From an uncultured Alphaproteobacteria bacterium (GTDB lineage Bacteria; Pseudomonadota; Alphaproteobacteria; Micropepsales; Micropepsaceae), in NCBI GenBank assembly GCA_903897605.1, contig CAIUCH010000008.1, positions 1-35,193 on the forward strand: a DNA stretch of 35,193 nucleotides, read 5' to 3'. Numbering within the stretch: the first letter of the stretch is position 1; every line of letters begins with the position of its first letter. A program made the translations under genes and the position numbers. The notes beneath the pieces were generated by a model, which saw nothing but the letters and a program-made list of their open reading frames with translations, was not told the DNA's origin and searched no databases. This document shows positions 1-9,602 of this stretch, piece by piece.

Positions 1-153
1 GACCGCCTCGAACTCCATCGTCGCCTTGTCGGTCTCGATTTCGGCGAGAATGTCGCCGGACTTCACGGTATCGCCTTCCTTCACCAGCCAACGGGCAAGC
101 TTGCCCTCTTCCATGGTGGGCGACAGCGCAGGCATCAGAATCTCGGTGGACAT
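1..153 (-). CDS. pdhB: Pyruvate dehydrogenase E1 beta subunit, lipoyl-domain N-terminus (partial)
   Basis: Only the first 51 codons are in the window; the gene runs off the left edge. The translation starts [20 protein letters not shown] and contains [11 protein letters not shown], the lipoyl-attachment motif with the acceptor lysine in DKA. A lipoyl domain directly downstream of pdhA is the arrangement known in alphaproteobacteria, where E1 beta carries an N-terminal lipoyl domain. E1 beta pairs with E1 alpha in the decarboxylation of pyruvate. The start codon shares one base with the pdhA stop (TGATG), so translation is probably coupled. An E2 gene would start in the same way; the choice of pdhB rests on its position directly after pdhA. 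Confidence 0.85.
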   Translation of the reverse strand, partial: MSTEILMPALSPTMEEGKLARWLVKEGDTVKSGDILAEIETDKATMEFEAV

Positions 154-1169
154 CAGGCCAGCACATCCGTGTAGAGTTCATTGACACCCGGCTCCGGGCT
201 TTCGGTGGCAAATTCCGCCGCGGTCACGACGATCGCCTTCACTTCCTTGTCGATCATTTTCAGATCGTCCTCGGTGACGATACCGTCCTTGACCAATTTC
301 TGGCCGAAATGGTCGATGGGATCGCGTTTCTCGCGCACCTCGGTCACTTCCTCGCGGGTGCGGTACTTGGCGGGGTCCGACATCGAATGACCGCGATAGC
401 GGTAGGTTTTCATTTCCAGAATGATCGGACCTTTGCCGCTGCGGCAATGCGCCATCGCTTCGGCGCCGGCGGCCTGCACGGCTTCCACATCCATGCCATC
501 GACTTGCACGCCGGGAATATTGAAGGAGACGCCGCGCTTGGAAAAATCGGTCAGGGCGCTGGAGCGCGCCACGCTGGTGCCCATGGCGTATTGGTTGTTC
601 TCGATGACGTAGACCACCGGCAGTTTCCACAGCTCGGCCATGTTGAAGCTTTCATAGACCTGGCCCTGGTTGGAGGCGCCGTCGCCGAAATAGGTCAAGC
701 AGACGCCATCATTGCCGCGATATTTGTTGGCGAAGGCCAGACCCGTGCCCAACGGCACCTGGGCGCCGACAATGCCGTGGCCGCCATAGAATTTCTTGTC
801 CTGGCTGAACATGTGCATCGAGCCGCCCTTGCCCTTGGAATAGCCGGTGGCGCGGCCGGTGAGCTCGGACATCACGCCCTTGGGATCCATGCCGGAGGCC
901 AACATATGGCCGTGGTCGCGATACGCCGTAATGAGTTGATCGTTGGAACGGACATTGGCCTGCATGCCCACCACCACCGCTTCCTGGCCGATATAGAGAT
1001 GGCAAAAACCGCCGATCAGCCCCATGCCGTATAATTGACCAGCCCGCTCTTCGAAGCGGCGGATCAGCAACATGTCGGAATAGAGTTTCTTGAGGGCCTC
1101 GGAATTGCTGCGAGCAGTGTTAGCGGCGGATTTTTCTTGTTTTTCGGGGCGTTTTGCGGGGTCGCTCAT
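153..1169 (-). CDS. pdhA: Pyruvate dehydrogenase E1 alpha subunit
   Basis: The 338-residue product is the normal length for bacterial E1 alpha. With PdhB it performs the thiamine-diphosphate-dependent decarboxylation of pyruvate and reductive acetylation of lipoate. The TPP motif is visible as GDGASNQG (residues 162-169) followed by ENN (190-192). The YRGHSMSDP loop typical of the family lies further on. I chose the ATG at 1169 ([10 protein letters not shown]). An in-frame ATG at 1268 would add 33 residues unlike the family and would lie in AT-rich, promoter-like DNA. No strong Shine-Dalgarno sequence precedes 1169. The gene ends in a one-base overlap with pdhB. On the other side it is separated from ftsB by an oppositely oriented TPR gene. 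Confidence 0.95.
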   Translation of the reverse strand: MSDPAKRPEKQEKSAANTARSNSEALKKLYSDMLLIRRFEERAGQLYGMGLIGGFCHLYIGQEAVVVGMQANVRSNDQLITAYRDHGHMLASGMDPKGVMSELTGRATGYSKGKGGSMHMFSQDKKFYGGHGIVGAQVPLGTGLAFANKYRGNDGVCLTYFGDGASNQGQVYESFNMAELWKLPVVYVIENNQYAMGTSVARSSALTDFSKRGVSFNIPGVQVDGMDVEAVQAAGAEAMAHCRSGKGPIILEMKTYRYRGHSMSDPAKYRTREEVTEVREKRDPIDHFGQKLVKDGIVTEDDLKMIDKEVKAIVVTAAEFATESPEPGVNELYTDVLA

Positions 1170-1273
1170 GCGAAAGGGCGCTCTGTCTGGCGGGGTCAAA
1201 AGGCAGGGATTGGGTTTTGGCAAGGCGCGGAGGCCTTGGCAAGCTTTTATAATATTGTTGCGCTGCACACTTA

Positions 1274-1286
1274 CGAACAGTGTTCG
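1274..1286. promoter_or_regulatory. 13-bp perfect palindrome in the pdhA / TPR-gene divergent region
   Basis: CGAACA-G-TGTTCG is a perfect 6-1-6 inverted repeat about 105 bases upstream of the pdhA start and about 115 upstream of the TPR gene start. AT-rich promoter-like sequence (TTTTATAATATTG, near 1244-1256) lies beside it. It may be an operator serving either divergent gene. Its GAAC-N3-GTTC spacing does not match the Bacillus-type LexA box (N4) or the alphaproteobacterial GTTC direct repeat. The regulator is unknown. Confidence 0.35.
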
Positions 1287-1402
1287 CAGCGAGATTTCCG
1301 CCTGTAAAGTCGATCACCGCGGAGCCGAGCCGGCGGATTGCAATTTTCGCCAATCTCCCTTTGGCTGGGCGAGCGCCGATCAACCGGCAAAAGGACCCCA
1401 GC

Positions 1403-2338
1403 ATGACGCAACTGCCGCGCTTGATGATGTTTGTGGCGCTGCTTCTTGTCGCGGTGAGCATGGCGCAGCCTGCCGGAGCCGCCGACGCGCCGCAGGCCAT
1501 TTCGCTTTTCGGCCAACCGCTCTATACGCCGCCGCCTTCGCCCGAGGCGCAGACCAAATACCAGACCGCCAAGGCGGATTACGAGGCCGATCCCGGCAAC
1601 GCCGACAAGCTGATCTGGTATGGCCGACGCGCCGCCTATGCCGGCCGTTTTGACGACGCTATTCGTATCTACAGCGAAGGCGTGCGGAAATTCCCCCAGG
1701 ACGCGCGCATTCTACGCCACCGCGGCCACCGCTACATCACCACCCGCCAATTCGACAAGGCGATCGCCGATTTCGAAAAGGCCTATGCGTTGATTGCGGG
1801 AAAAAAGGATGAGATCGAGCCGGACGGTGCGCCCAATGCGCGCGGCATTCCGGTTTCGACCCTGGACGGCAATATCCGCTACCATCTGGGGCTCGCTTAT
1901 TACCTCAAGCATGACTGGAAGAATGCGCTGCGTCTTTATAGCGAGGAGGTCCGCCTTGCCGACAATGACGACCGGCGCATCGCGGCATCCTATTGGGTTT
2001 ACCAGATCCTGCGGCGCATGGGCGAAGACCGCAAAGCGTCTGCTTTCCTCAAGACCGTGCCGCAAAAGCCCGACCTCATCGAGAATGAGGCTTATTGGCG
2101 TGTTCTACGCCTGGATATGGGCGCGATAACCGAAGCGGAAACGCAGAAGGATGGAGCAAAGGATCCTTCGGGCATCGCGGTGGCCTATGGAGTCGCCAAT
2201 CATCATCTCTTCGGCGGCGACAAAAGCGGCGCCTTCAAGCGCATGAACGACATCCTCGATACCTCGGGATGGGCGGATTTCGGCTATATCGCCGCGGAAT
2301 CGGATCTCGCCTTCTACAAAGCGCGCACAACAAAATAA
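1403..2338 (+). CDS. Secreted tetratricopeptide-repeat protein
   Basis: The 311-residue product begins with a clear signal peptide (hydrophobic MMFVALLLVAVSMA, probable cleavage after AGA-A near residue 27). Mature residues about 60-230 contain TPR-like helical pairs, for example WYGRRAAYAGRFDDAIRIY, RHRGHRYITTRQFDKAIADF and YHLGLAYYLKHDWKNALRLY. TPR proteins are protein-interaction scaffolds; this one should act in the periplasm. The start at 1403 is preceded by AAAAGGA (1389-1395) and places the signal peptide at the N-terminus. The open frame extends upstream to 1280 without useful sequence. It is transcribed against the flanking ftsB and pdhA genes and ends four bases before the ftsB stop. 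The specific role is unknown. Confidence 0.85.
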   Translation: MTQLPRLMMFVALLLVAVSMAQPAGAADAPQAISLFGQPLYTPPPSPEAQTKYQTAKADYEADPGNADKLIWYGRRAAYAGRFDDAIRIYSEGVRKFPQDARILRHRGHRYITTRQFDKAIADFEKAYALIAGKKDEIEPDGAPNARGIPVSTLDGNIRYHLGLAYYLKHDWKNALRLYSEEVRLADNDDRRIAASYWVYQILRRMGEDRKASAFLKTVPQKPDLIENEAYWRVLRLDMGAITEAETQKDGAKDPSGIAVAYGVANHHLFGGDKSGAFKRMNDILDTSGWADFGYIAAESDLAFYKARTTK

Positions 2339-2342
2339 GAGA

Positions 2343-2660
2343 TCAATGCACCGTGCGGGGAACGGCAACCTGGTTGGGGGCGCCGTCCATCAGTTGGCCG
2401 CGCGCCAGCTCCTCGACCAGATCCGGGTCGGCATGACCGTCTTCCATCAGCTGGATGCGGTGGGCCAGACGGTCGCGAATCGACGAAACCTGCGCCAGTT
2501 TCTGCTGCTGAATGCCAAGGCGGGCCTGGGTCTGGTCCAGAACCAGAAGACCGCGTTCACCCCAGATGGCATAGCTGCCGAAATAGCCGACCACCGCGAT
2601 TGACAGTGCCGGCAGGATCAACGCCATGAAAAATCGGGTGACGGAACGCTTGATTCGCAT
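2343..2660 (-). CDS. ftsB: Septum formation initiator FtsB/DivIC
   Basis: This 105-residue protein has a short basic N-terminus, one transmembrane helix (about residues 8-33) and a following coiled-coil-like segment (QTQARLGIQQQKLAQVSSIRD). It ends with the 'DPDLVEELAR' region typical of FtsB/DivIC, where the coiled coil meets the beta domain. FtsB forms the divisome complex with FtsL and FtsQ. The position 74 bases downstream of eno on the same strand is the classical arrangement. The ATG lies right after GGGCGG, a poor and very close Shine-Dalgarno match. The start codon sits between complementary 7-mers (see the leader feature). Confidence 0.9.
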   Translation of the reverse strand: MRIKRSVTRFFMALILPALSIAVVGYFGSYAIWGERGLLVLDQTQARLGIQQQKLAQVSSIRDRLAHRIQLMEDGHADPDLVEELARGQLMDGAPNQVAVPRTVH

Positions 2661-2687
2661 CCGCCCAACGAATCACACACTGATTCG
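2651..2687 (-). promoter_or_regulatory. Three alternating complementary 7-mers around the ftsB start codon
   Basis: On the plus strand TGATTCG occurs at 2651-2657 and 2681-2687, and its exact complement CGAATCA at 2669-2675. In the ftsB transcript the middle copy can pair with the upstream copy (5-base loop) or with the downstream copy. The second pairing places the start codon and the weak ribosome-binding site in an 11-base loop. The two pairings exclude each other. This is visible in the sequence; regulation by it is inferred. Confidence 0.4.
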
Positions 2688-2734
2688 GCCGGTCAAGGGG
2701 AAAAGTGTAAAAAATCCAGCGATTTAGACGGAAC

Positions 2735-4021
<1,287 letters not shown>

Positions 4022-4151
4022 TCACAAATTTGGCGCAGTCTTTACGGGAAGTTTGCAGGATTCGCCACCCGCCAGGGCCGCCAGCGCGACGGAGAACCCT
4101 TGCCCGGGACGTTTCAGCAAGGCGAAGGGCTTTTTGCTGGAGAAATTCCTC

Positions 4152-4559
4152 ATGTCTCGTCTCAAATTGGTTGTTCTGGCCGCAAGCCTGCTGGCGGCGG
4201 CGCCTCTTCCCCTTCTGGCGGCGACGCCGGGGGCGGTGCAGGCGGAACAAAGCCCGACCATGCCCGGTCCGGACGCCGGGTTCGGCCGTCACCATGGCGG
4301 CAAGCTGGCCGGAATGTTGTCCCCGCAGCAACGCGCCGCCTTCATGATGCAGGCCCACGAACAGACCCAGGGCATGTCCCAGGACCAACGCCGGGCCTGG
4401 CGCAAGGATCAGGTGCAAAAGCTGACCAGCATGTCCGAGGGCGACCGCCAGAAATTCCAGACCGATCTGCAGGCCCGCTGGGACGCCCTCCCGGCCGACC
4501 GCAAGGCCCGCTTCGAGCAACGCCTGGCAGAGTGTAACGGCCCGCCCCCCGCGAGATAA
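4152..4559 (+). CDS. Small secreted Gln/Arg-rich protein of unknown function
   Basis: The 135-residue product has a signal peptide (LKLVVLAASLLAAAPLPLLAA), followed by a Gly/Pro-containing linker. A helical, charged C-terminal half follows, with repeated phrases MLSPQQRAAFMMQ, MSQDQRRAWRKDQ, MSEGDRQKFQTDLQ and LPADRKARFEQRL. These four similar units (turn, then an acidic/basic amphipathic helix) resemble the style of small periplasmic helical proteins, but I cannot assign a family. A GGAGA sequence lies about 9 bases before the ATG at 4152. A strong terminator follows 20 bases after the stop. It is divergent from eno. Confidence 0.75.
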   Translation: MSRLKLVVLAASLLAAAPLPLLAATPGAVQAEQSPTMPGPDAGFGRHHGGKLAGMLSPQQRAAFMMQAHEQTQGMSQDQRRAWRKDQVQKLTSMSEGDRQKFQTDLQARWDALPADRKARFEQRLAECNGPPPAR

Positions 4560-4579
4560 TGCCGTTAATCTGCTAACAT

Positions 4580-4614
4580 GACCCTGCGCCGGCGACGGCG
4601 CGGGGTCTTTTTTT
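4580..4614 (+). terminator. Rho-independent terminator
   Basis: GACCCTGCGCCG pairs with CGGCGCGGGGTC across a GCGA loop. This is a 12-bp stem with one T-G wobble, followed by seven T residues (4608-4614). It ends the transcript of the small secreted protein just before the MAPEG gene. Confidence 0.93.
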
Positions 4615-4633
4615 GATTTATTGGGGAGAATTC

Positions 4634-5050
4634 ATGCTTGCAGTACCTGCCGCGATATTGAGTGCCGCCGTCACCATCCTCACCGCAATAGTCCTGATTT
4701 ACACCATGTCCGTGGTCGGTAAAGCCCGGCGCATGCACAAGATTTTTCCGCCCGCGATGGGCGGTCATCCGGAAGTCGAGCGCGCCTTGCGCGTTCAGGG
4801 CAACACAGTGGAACAGGTGGTGATCTTCCTGCCGCTGCTGTGGGTCGCCACACTTTATTTTCACGGCTGGATCCCGGCGGCATTGGGTGTCGTCTGGTGT
4901 GTCGGGCGGGTGCTGTATGCGATCGGCTACATGAAAGAAGCCGACAAGCGCGGACCGGGTTTCGGCATCGCCGCATTGGCCTCGCTGGCGTTGCTGGTGC
5001 TGTCGATCTGGGGCGTCGTTGTCAGCTGGATGGCGGCGACAGCAATTTAA
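4634..5050 (+). CDS. MAPEG-family membrane protein
   Basis: The 138-residue product has about four hydrophobic helices (residues about 5-27, 63-80, 83-103, 112-136). Between helices one and two it carries the MAPEG signature ERALRVQGNTVEQV, matching the family's E-R-x-x-R-x-x-x-N-x-x-E pattern. MAPEG proteins are small membrane enzymes of glutathione and eicosanoid metabolism; bacterial members are mostly glutathione-transferase-like and of unknown substrate. The ATG at 4634 follows TTGGGGAGAATTC, a good ribosome-binding site. An in-frame TTG at 4613 is inside the terminator T-run and is unlikely. The 3' end overlaps the convergent kdsA by four bases. Confidence 0.88.
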   Translation: MLAVPAAILSAAVTILTAIVLIYTMSVVGKARRMHKIFPPAMGGHPEVERALRVQGNTVEQVVIFLPLLWVATLYFHGWIPAALGVVWCVGRVLYAIGYMKEADKRGPGFGIAALASLALLVLSIWGVVVSWMAATAI

Positions 5051-5901
5051 GCCTTCGCGCGTTTCACCACCGCATCGATCTCGACCAGCTGTTCCAGCAG
5101 GGCCGGGAAATCCTTGAGCTTGACCATGTTGGGGCCGTCGGACGGCGCATGGTCGGGATCCTGATGCACTTCCATGAAGACGGCGGCAACGCCTGCCGCC
5201 ACGGCGGCGCGCGCCAGATACGGCACCATGGTGCGGTCGCCGCCGGACTTGTCGCCCTGCCCGCCCGGCTGCTGCACCGAATGGGTGGCGTCGAACACCA
5301 CCGGCGCGCCGAACGCGGCCATGATCGGCAGCGCCCGCATGTCGCTCACCAGCGTGTTGTAGCCGAAGCTCACGCCCCGCTCGGTTGCCAGCACATTGGG
5401 ATTGCCGGCACCGGTGATCTTGGCGATTACATTCTTCATGTCCTGCGGCGCCAGGAACTGGCCTTTCTTCACATTGACCGCTTTGCCGGTATGGGCGGCA
5501 GCGACAAGCAGGTCCGTCTGGCGCGACAGGAAAGCGGGGATCTGCAGCACATCCACCGCCTGCGCCACCGCGGCGCATTGATCGCGTTCATGAACGTCGG
5601 TGAGAACCGGCAGATCGAATTTGGCGCGGATATCGGCAAAGATTGGCAGCGCATTTTCCAGACCGATGCCGCGGGCGGTATTGGCGCTGGTGCGGTTGGC
5701 CTTGTCGAAGCTGGTTTTGTAGACCAGGCCAACGCCCGCCTTCTCGCAAATCTCCTTCAGCGCGCCAGCCATGTCGAAGGCATGGCCCCGGCTCTCAAGC
5801 TGGCAGGGCCCGGCGATGATGGCGAGTTTCAAGGCGTTGCCGATCTCGACCGATTTGAGGCGGACGATTTCGTTGGGCCGAATGACGGGAGTGGTGTTCA
5901 T
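5047..5901 (-). CDS. kdsA: 3-deoxy-8-phosphooctulonate synthase
   Basis: The 284-residue enzyme is full length. It condenses phosphoenolpyruvate with arabinose 5-phosphate to give KDO 8-phosphate for lipopolysaccharide inner core. Recognisable motifs are IAGPCQLESRGHA, YKTSFDKANRTSANTARGIG, PVLTDVHE, LQIPAFLSRQTDLL and FDATHSVQQPGGQGDKSGG. The protein lies in the core minus-strand block between pyrG and eno, as expected in alphaproteobacteria. In this block it is separated from pyrG by a polysaccharide-export gene and a small secreted-protein gene. Confidence 0.97.
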   Translation of the reverse strand: MNTTPVIRPNEIVRLKSVEIGNALKLAIIAGPCQLESRGHAFDMAGALKEICEKAGVGLVYKTSFDKANRTSANTARGIGLENALPIFADIRAKFDLPVLTDVHERDQCAAVAQAVDVLQIPAFLSRQTDLLVAAAHTGKAVNVKKGQFLAPQDMKNVIAKITGAGNPNVLATERGVSFGYNTLVSDMRALPIMAAFGAPVVFDATHSVQQPGGQGDKSGGDRTMVPYLARAAVAAGVAAVFMEVHQDPDHAPSDGPNMVKLKDFPALLEQLVEIDAVVKRAKA

Positions 5902-5942
5902 GGCCCCATTTTAGGGGAGCGCGCCCTCAAGCGCAAAGGTGG

Positions 5943-6947
5943 CTAGTGGAACGCCGCGGCGGCGATGGTGGCCGGTCCCGCCACCGGCGCGAACATGTTC
6001 ATCGCTTCCCAGAACAGGCTGGTTTTCACCCGGATGACATCGCCCGGCTGGACCGCACTGAGCTGGCGGGTCTGGATCGGCATCTCGGCCGTGCTGCCTT
6101 CATGACGGATGTAAAGCGTGCTTTGCACCGCCTGGTCGGTAAAGCCGCCTGCCAGCGCGACCGCATTCAAGGCATTCATATGATCGACATAGGGATATTG
6201 GCCAGGGCGGTTGACCGCACCAATGATGTAGAATGGCCGGTAGGTGGCGATTTCGACATTGACACGCGGGTTCTTGAGAAAGCCCTCGGCAAGCGCCGCG
6301 CCGATACCTTGCTCCAGCCCCGGTGCAGTGGCGCCCGTTGCCCGCAAGGTGCCGATCAGCGGCAGCCGGACCATGCCCGAACCATCCACCTGATATTCAC
6401 CGGAAAGATCGCTCTCACCGAAAACCGTGACGCGGATCTTGTCGCCGGGACCGAGCTGATAGTCGGACGTGACACGGTTCGCGGCATAAGGGTCGCGATA
6501 GACATTTCGCGGATCGTTTGACAGCCGCGTGTCCGTTCGCTTATCGCCCGCGTCATGGCCTGTCGGGTTGGTCTCAGGCTGCAGTCCCAGTGCCCCGGAC
6601 GCGGCCGGCCGCAACGGAATATAGCCATAGGCGCCCGATTGCTCCGAAGCGGGGAACGGCGCTGTTTCGAAACCGCCTCGCAATTGCTGTGGCGGTGATT
6701 GAGAATCGGTTGGCTGGGATTGAGGTGGCGTGTAGCCGGGGATCGGCTTGATGCCATAAGGCTGCAAATCTGGAGCGGAATTCTGGACCGGGACAAAGCC
6801 ATAGGACTGGGCCTGCTTCGGATTCTGATCTTGGCCGGACTCCGGCGATGGTTCTTGCGCGCCCGCCGCCCGGACGCAGAAGACCAGCAGCGCCAAGGCG
6901 CCCGCGATCATCGATAATCTGAGGAAAATCAGCGCGCTCCGGCCCAT
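5943..6947 (-). CDS. Wza-type polysaccharide export protein with repeat-bearing N-terminal extension
   Basis: The 334-residue product has a signal sequence (residues about 5-30, ending AAGA-Q) without an obvious lipobox. A Pro/Gln/Ser-rich segment of about 130 residues follows. The polysaccharide-export domain (about 161-232, starting SDYQLGPGDKIRVTVFGE) is next, then an SLBB-like domain (about 238-310, IIGAVNRPGQYPY). Such proteins form or gate the outer-membrane channel for exopolysaccharide or capsule. The low-complexity region holds three related phrases, YGFVPV (49-54), YGIKPI (64-69) and YGYIPL (107-112). No glycosyltransferase, Wzc or Wzx/Wzy gene is nearby, so it is an orphan here. 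It is divergent from the small secreted protein at 7100. Confidence 0.9.
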   Translation of the reverse strand: MGRSALIFLRLSMIAGALALLVFCVRAAGAQEPSPESGQDQNPKQAQSYGFVPVQNSAPDLQPYGIKPIPGYTPPQSQPTDSQSPPQQLRGGFETAPFPASEQSGAYGYIPLRPAASGALGLQPETNPTGHDAGDKRTDTRLSNDPRNVYRDPYAANRVTSDYQLGPGDKIRVTVFGESDLSGEYQVDGSGMVRLPLIGTLRATGATAPGLEQGIGAALAEGFLKNPRVNVEIATYRPFYIIGAVNRPGQYPYVDHMNALNAVALAGGFTDQAVQSTLYIRHEGSTAEMPIQTRQLSAVQPGDVIRVKTSLFWEAMNMFAPVAGPATIAAAAFH

Positions 6948-7087
6948 GAGCGGCGAGGATATAGAAGCGATTCTTACGGAATCACTACGACTTGTTCCCG
7001 CGCGGTTAAGGAACCCCTAATTATGGCGGTTGCAGGCGGAACCAATGGTTATCCGCTCTTTAACGAACGCAGGTCGGCATTATCGAT

Positions 7088-7093
7088 TATACT
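7088..7093 (+). promoter_or_regulatory. Candidate -10 element six bases before a start codon
   Basis: TATACT lies with six bases between it and the ATG at 7100. No Shine-Dalgarno sequence is visible in between. If used, transcription would start at or next to the ATG, giving a leaderless mRNA. The -35 position (GAACGC near 7065) is a poor match. Confidence 0.35.
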
Positions 7094-7099
7094 GCCATC

Positions 7100-7366
7100 A
7101 TGAAAACGCTTCGCACCCTGGCCTGTGGCTTATGCTTGGTGGGCGCCGCATCGCTTCCGGCTGTTGCCCAGGCCCTGCCGCCGACATCGCAGCAGCTGCA
7201 ACAGCAGCATGACCAGACCATCCGCAATGAGAGCAGCATGGTTCACGACAATCTCAACCAGAGCATCGCCCAGACGCCGCCGCAGCCGACACCGATCATC
7301 ACGCCGTCAGGCCGCGTAGTGTCCCATCCGCCGGGCTATATCCCGATGCCGAATCCGAACCGCTAA
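7100..7366 (+). CDS. Small secreted protein, unknown function
   Basis: The 88-residue product has a signal peptide (TLACGLCLVGAASLPAVA, cleavage near AQA). The mature part of about 60 residues is rich in Gln, Asn and Pro and ends PPGYIPMPNPNR. I do not recognise a family. The C-terminal GYIPMP phrase resembles the GYIPL repeat of the divergently transcribed polysaccharide-export protein, which might hint at a shared partner; that is inference. The stop codon is four bases from the convergent pyrG stop. Confidence 0.65.
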   Translation: MKTLRTLACGLCLVGAASLPAVAQALPPTSQQLQQQHDQTIRNESSMVHDNLNQSIAQTPPQPTPIITPSGRVVSHPPGYIPMPNPNR

Positions 7367-7370
7367 GACG

Positions 7371-9032
<1,662 letters not shown>

Positions 9033-9037
9033 TCAAG

Positions 9038-9059
9038 CGGAAAATATAATTATTTTCCG
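9038..9059. promoter_or_regulatory. 22-bp AT-rich palindrome upstream of pyrG
   Basis: CGGAAAATA-TAAT-TATTTTCCG is a perfect inverted repeat with 9-bp arms, 38 bases before the pyrG start and 40 after the secG stop (both genes minus strand). It contains -10-like sequence on both strands. No T-run follows it, so it is not a typical terminator; an operator or promoter-overlapping site is more likely. Confidence 0.45.
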
Positions 9060-9099
9060 TCGCGCATGGCGGCGATCATTCGCTGCGAAAAACGCTTGT

Positions 9100-9453
9100 T
9101 TACTGGGGCTTGGGGACTTGCGGGCCCGAAGGCGCGGGCACGTTCACCGGCGCTTTCGGCTTGGGCGCGACGGACGGACCCTGACTGGTCGCAGGCGCAT
9201 CTAGAATCGACCGCTCGTTGCGGCCATGCAGCGCCAGGAGATTGAGTCCGACGCAGGTGAGAAAAAACAGCGCCGCCAGGATCGCCGTGGTGCGGGTCAA
9301 GGTGTCGGCCGCGCCGCGCGGGCTGAACAAACCACCCAGACCGCCACCGCCGCCGCCCATGCCGAGCGCACCGCCTTCGGAACGTTGCAGCAGTACGAAG
9401 ATGATCAGCGCAACCGCGATCACCAGTTCGGCAAAGACAAGAATGGTCTGCAT
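9100..9453 (-). CDS. secG: Preprotein translocase subunit SecG
   Basis: The 117-residue protein shows the SecG layout: a first transmembrane helix (about 4-22, LVFAELVIAVALIIFVLLQ), the characteristic LLQRSEGGALGMGGGGGGLGGL loop, the TLTRTTAILAALFFLTC second helix, and a Pro/Ala-rich C-terminal tail common in alphaproteobacteria. SecG is the small partner of SecYE in the inner-membrane translocon. It precedes pyrG on the same strand, as in many alphaproteobacteria. Confidence 0.96.
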   Translation of the reverse strand: MQTILVFAELVIAVALIIFVLLQRSEGGALGMGGGGGGLGGLFSPRGAADTLTRTTAILAALFFLTCVGLNLLALHGRNERSILDAPATSQGPSVAPKPKAPVNVPAPSGPQVPKPQ

Positions 9454-9602
9454 GGCGTCTATTCCAGGTAATTATCTTGGCGTCTGGCCGGTTGCCAGGG
9501 CGTCAGCCATGACTTGGGCACCGGACGGTCGGGGTCTTTAGAACAAAGCGGGGCAAATGGGAAGCCAAGGCGGTAAACCGGCCCGGATCTTGGAAAAATC
9601 TC

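Noticed and set aside
1274..1286. SOS (LexA) box
   Set aside because: The GAAC-GTTC spacing is three bases, not the four of the Bacillus-type site, and alphaproteobacterial LexA uses a GTTC direct repeat. No SOS gene is adjacent.
9038..9059. secG terminator
   Set aside because: The stem is AT-rich and is not followed by a T-run in the direction of transcription.
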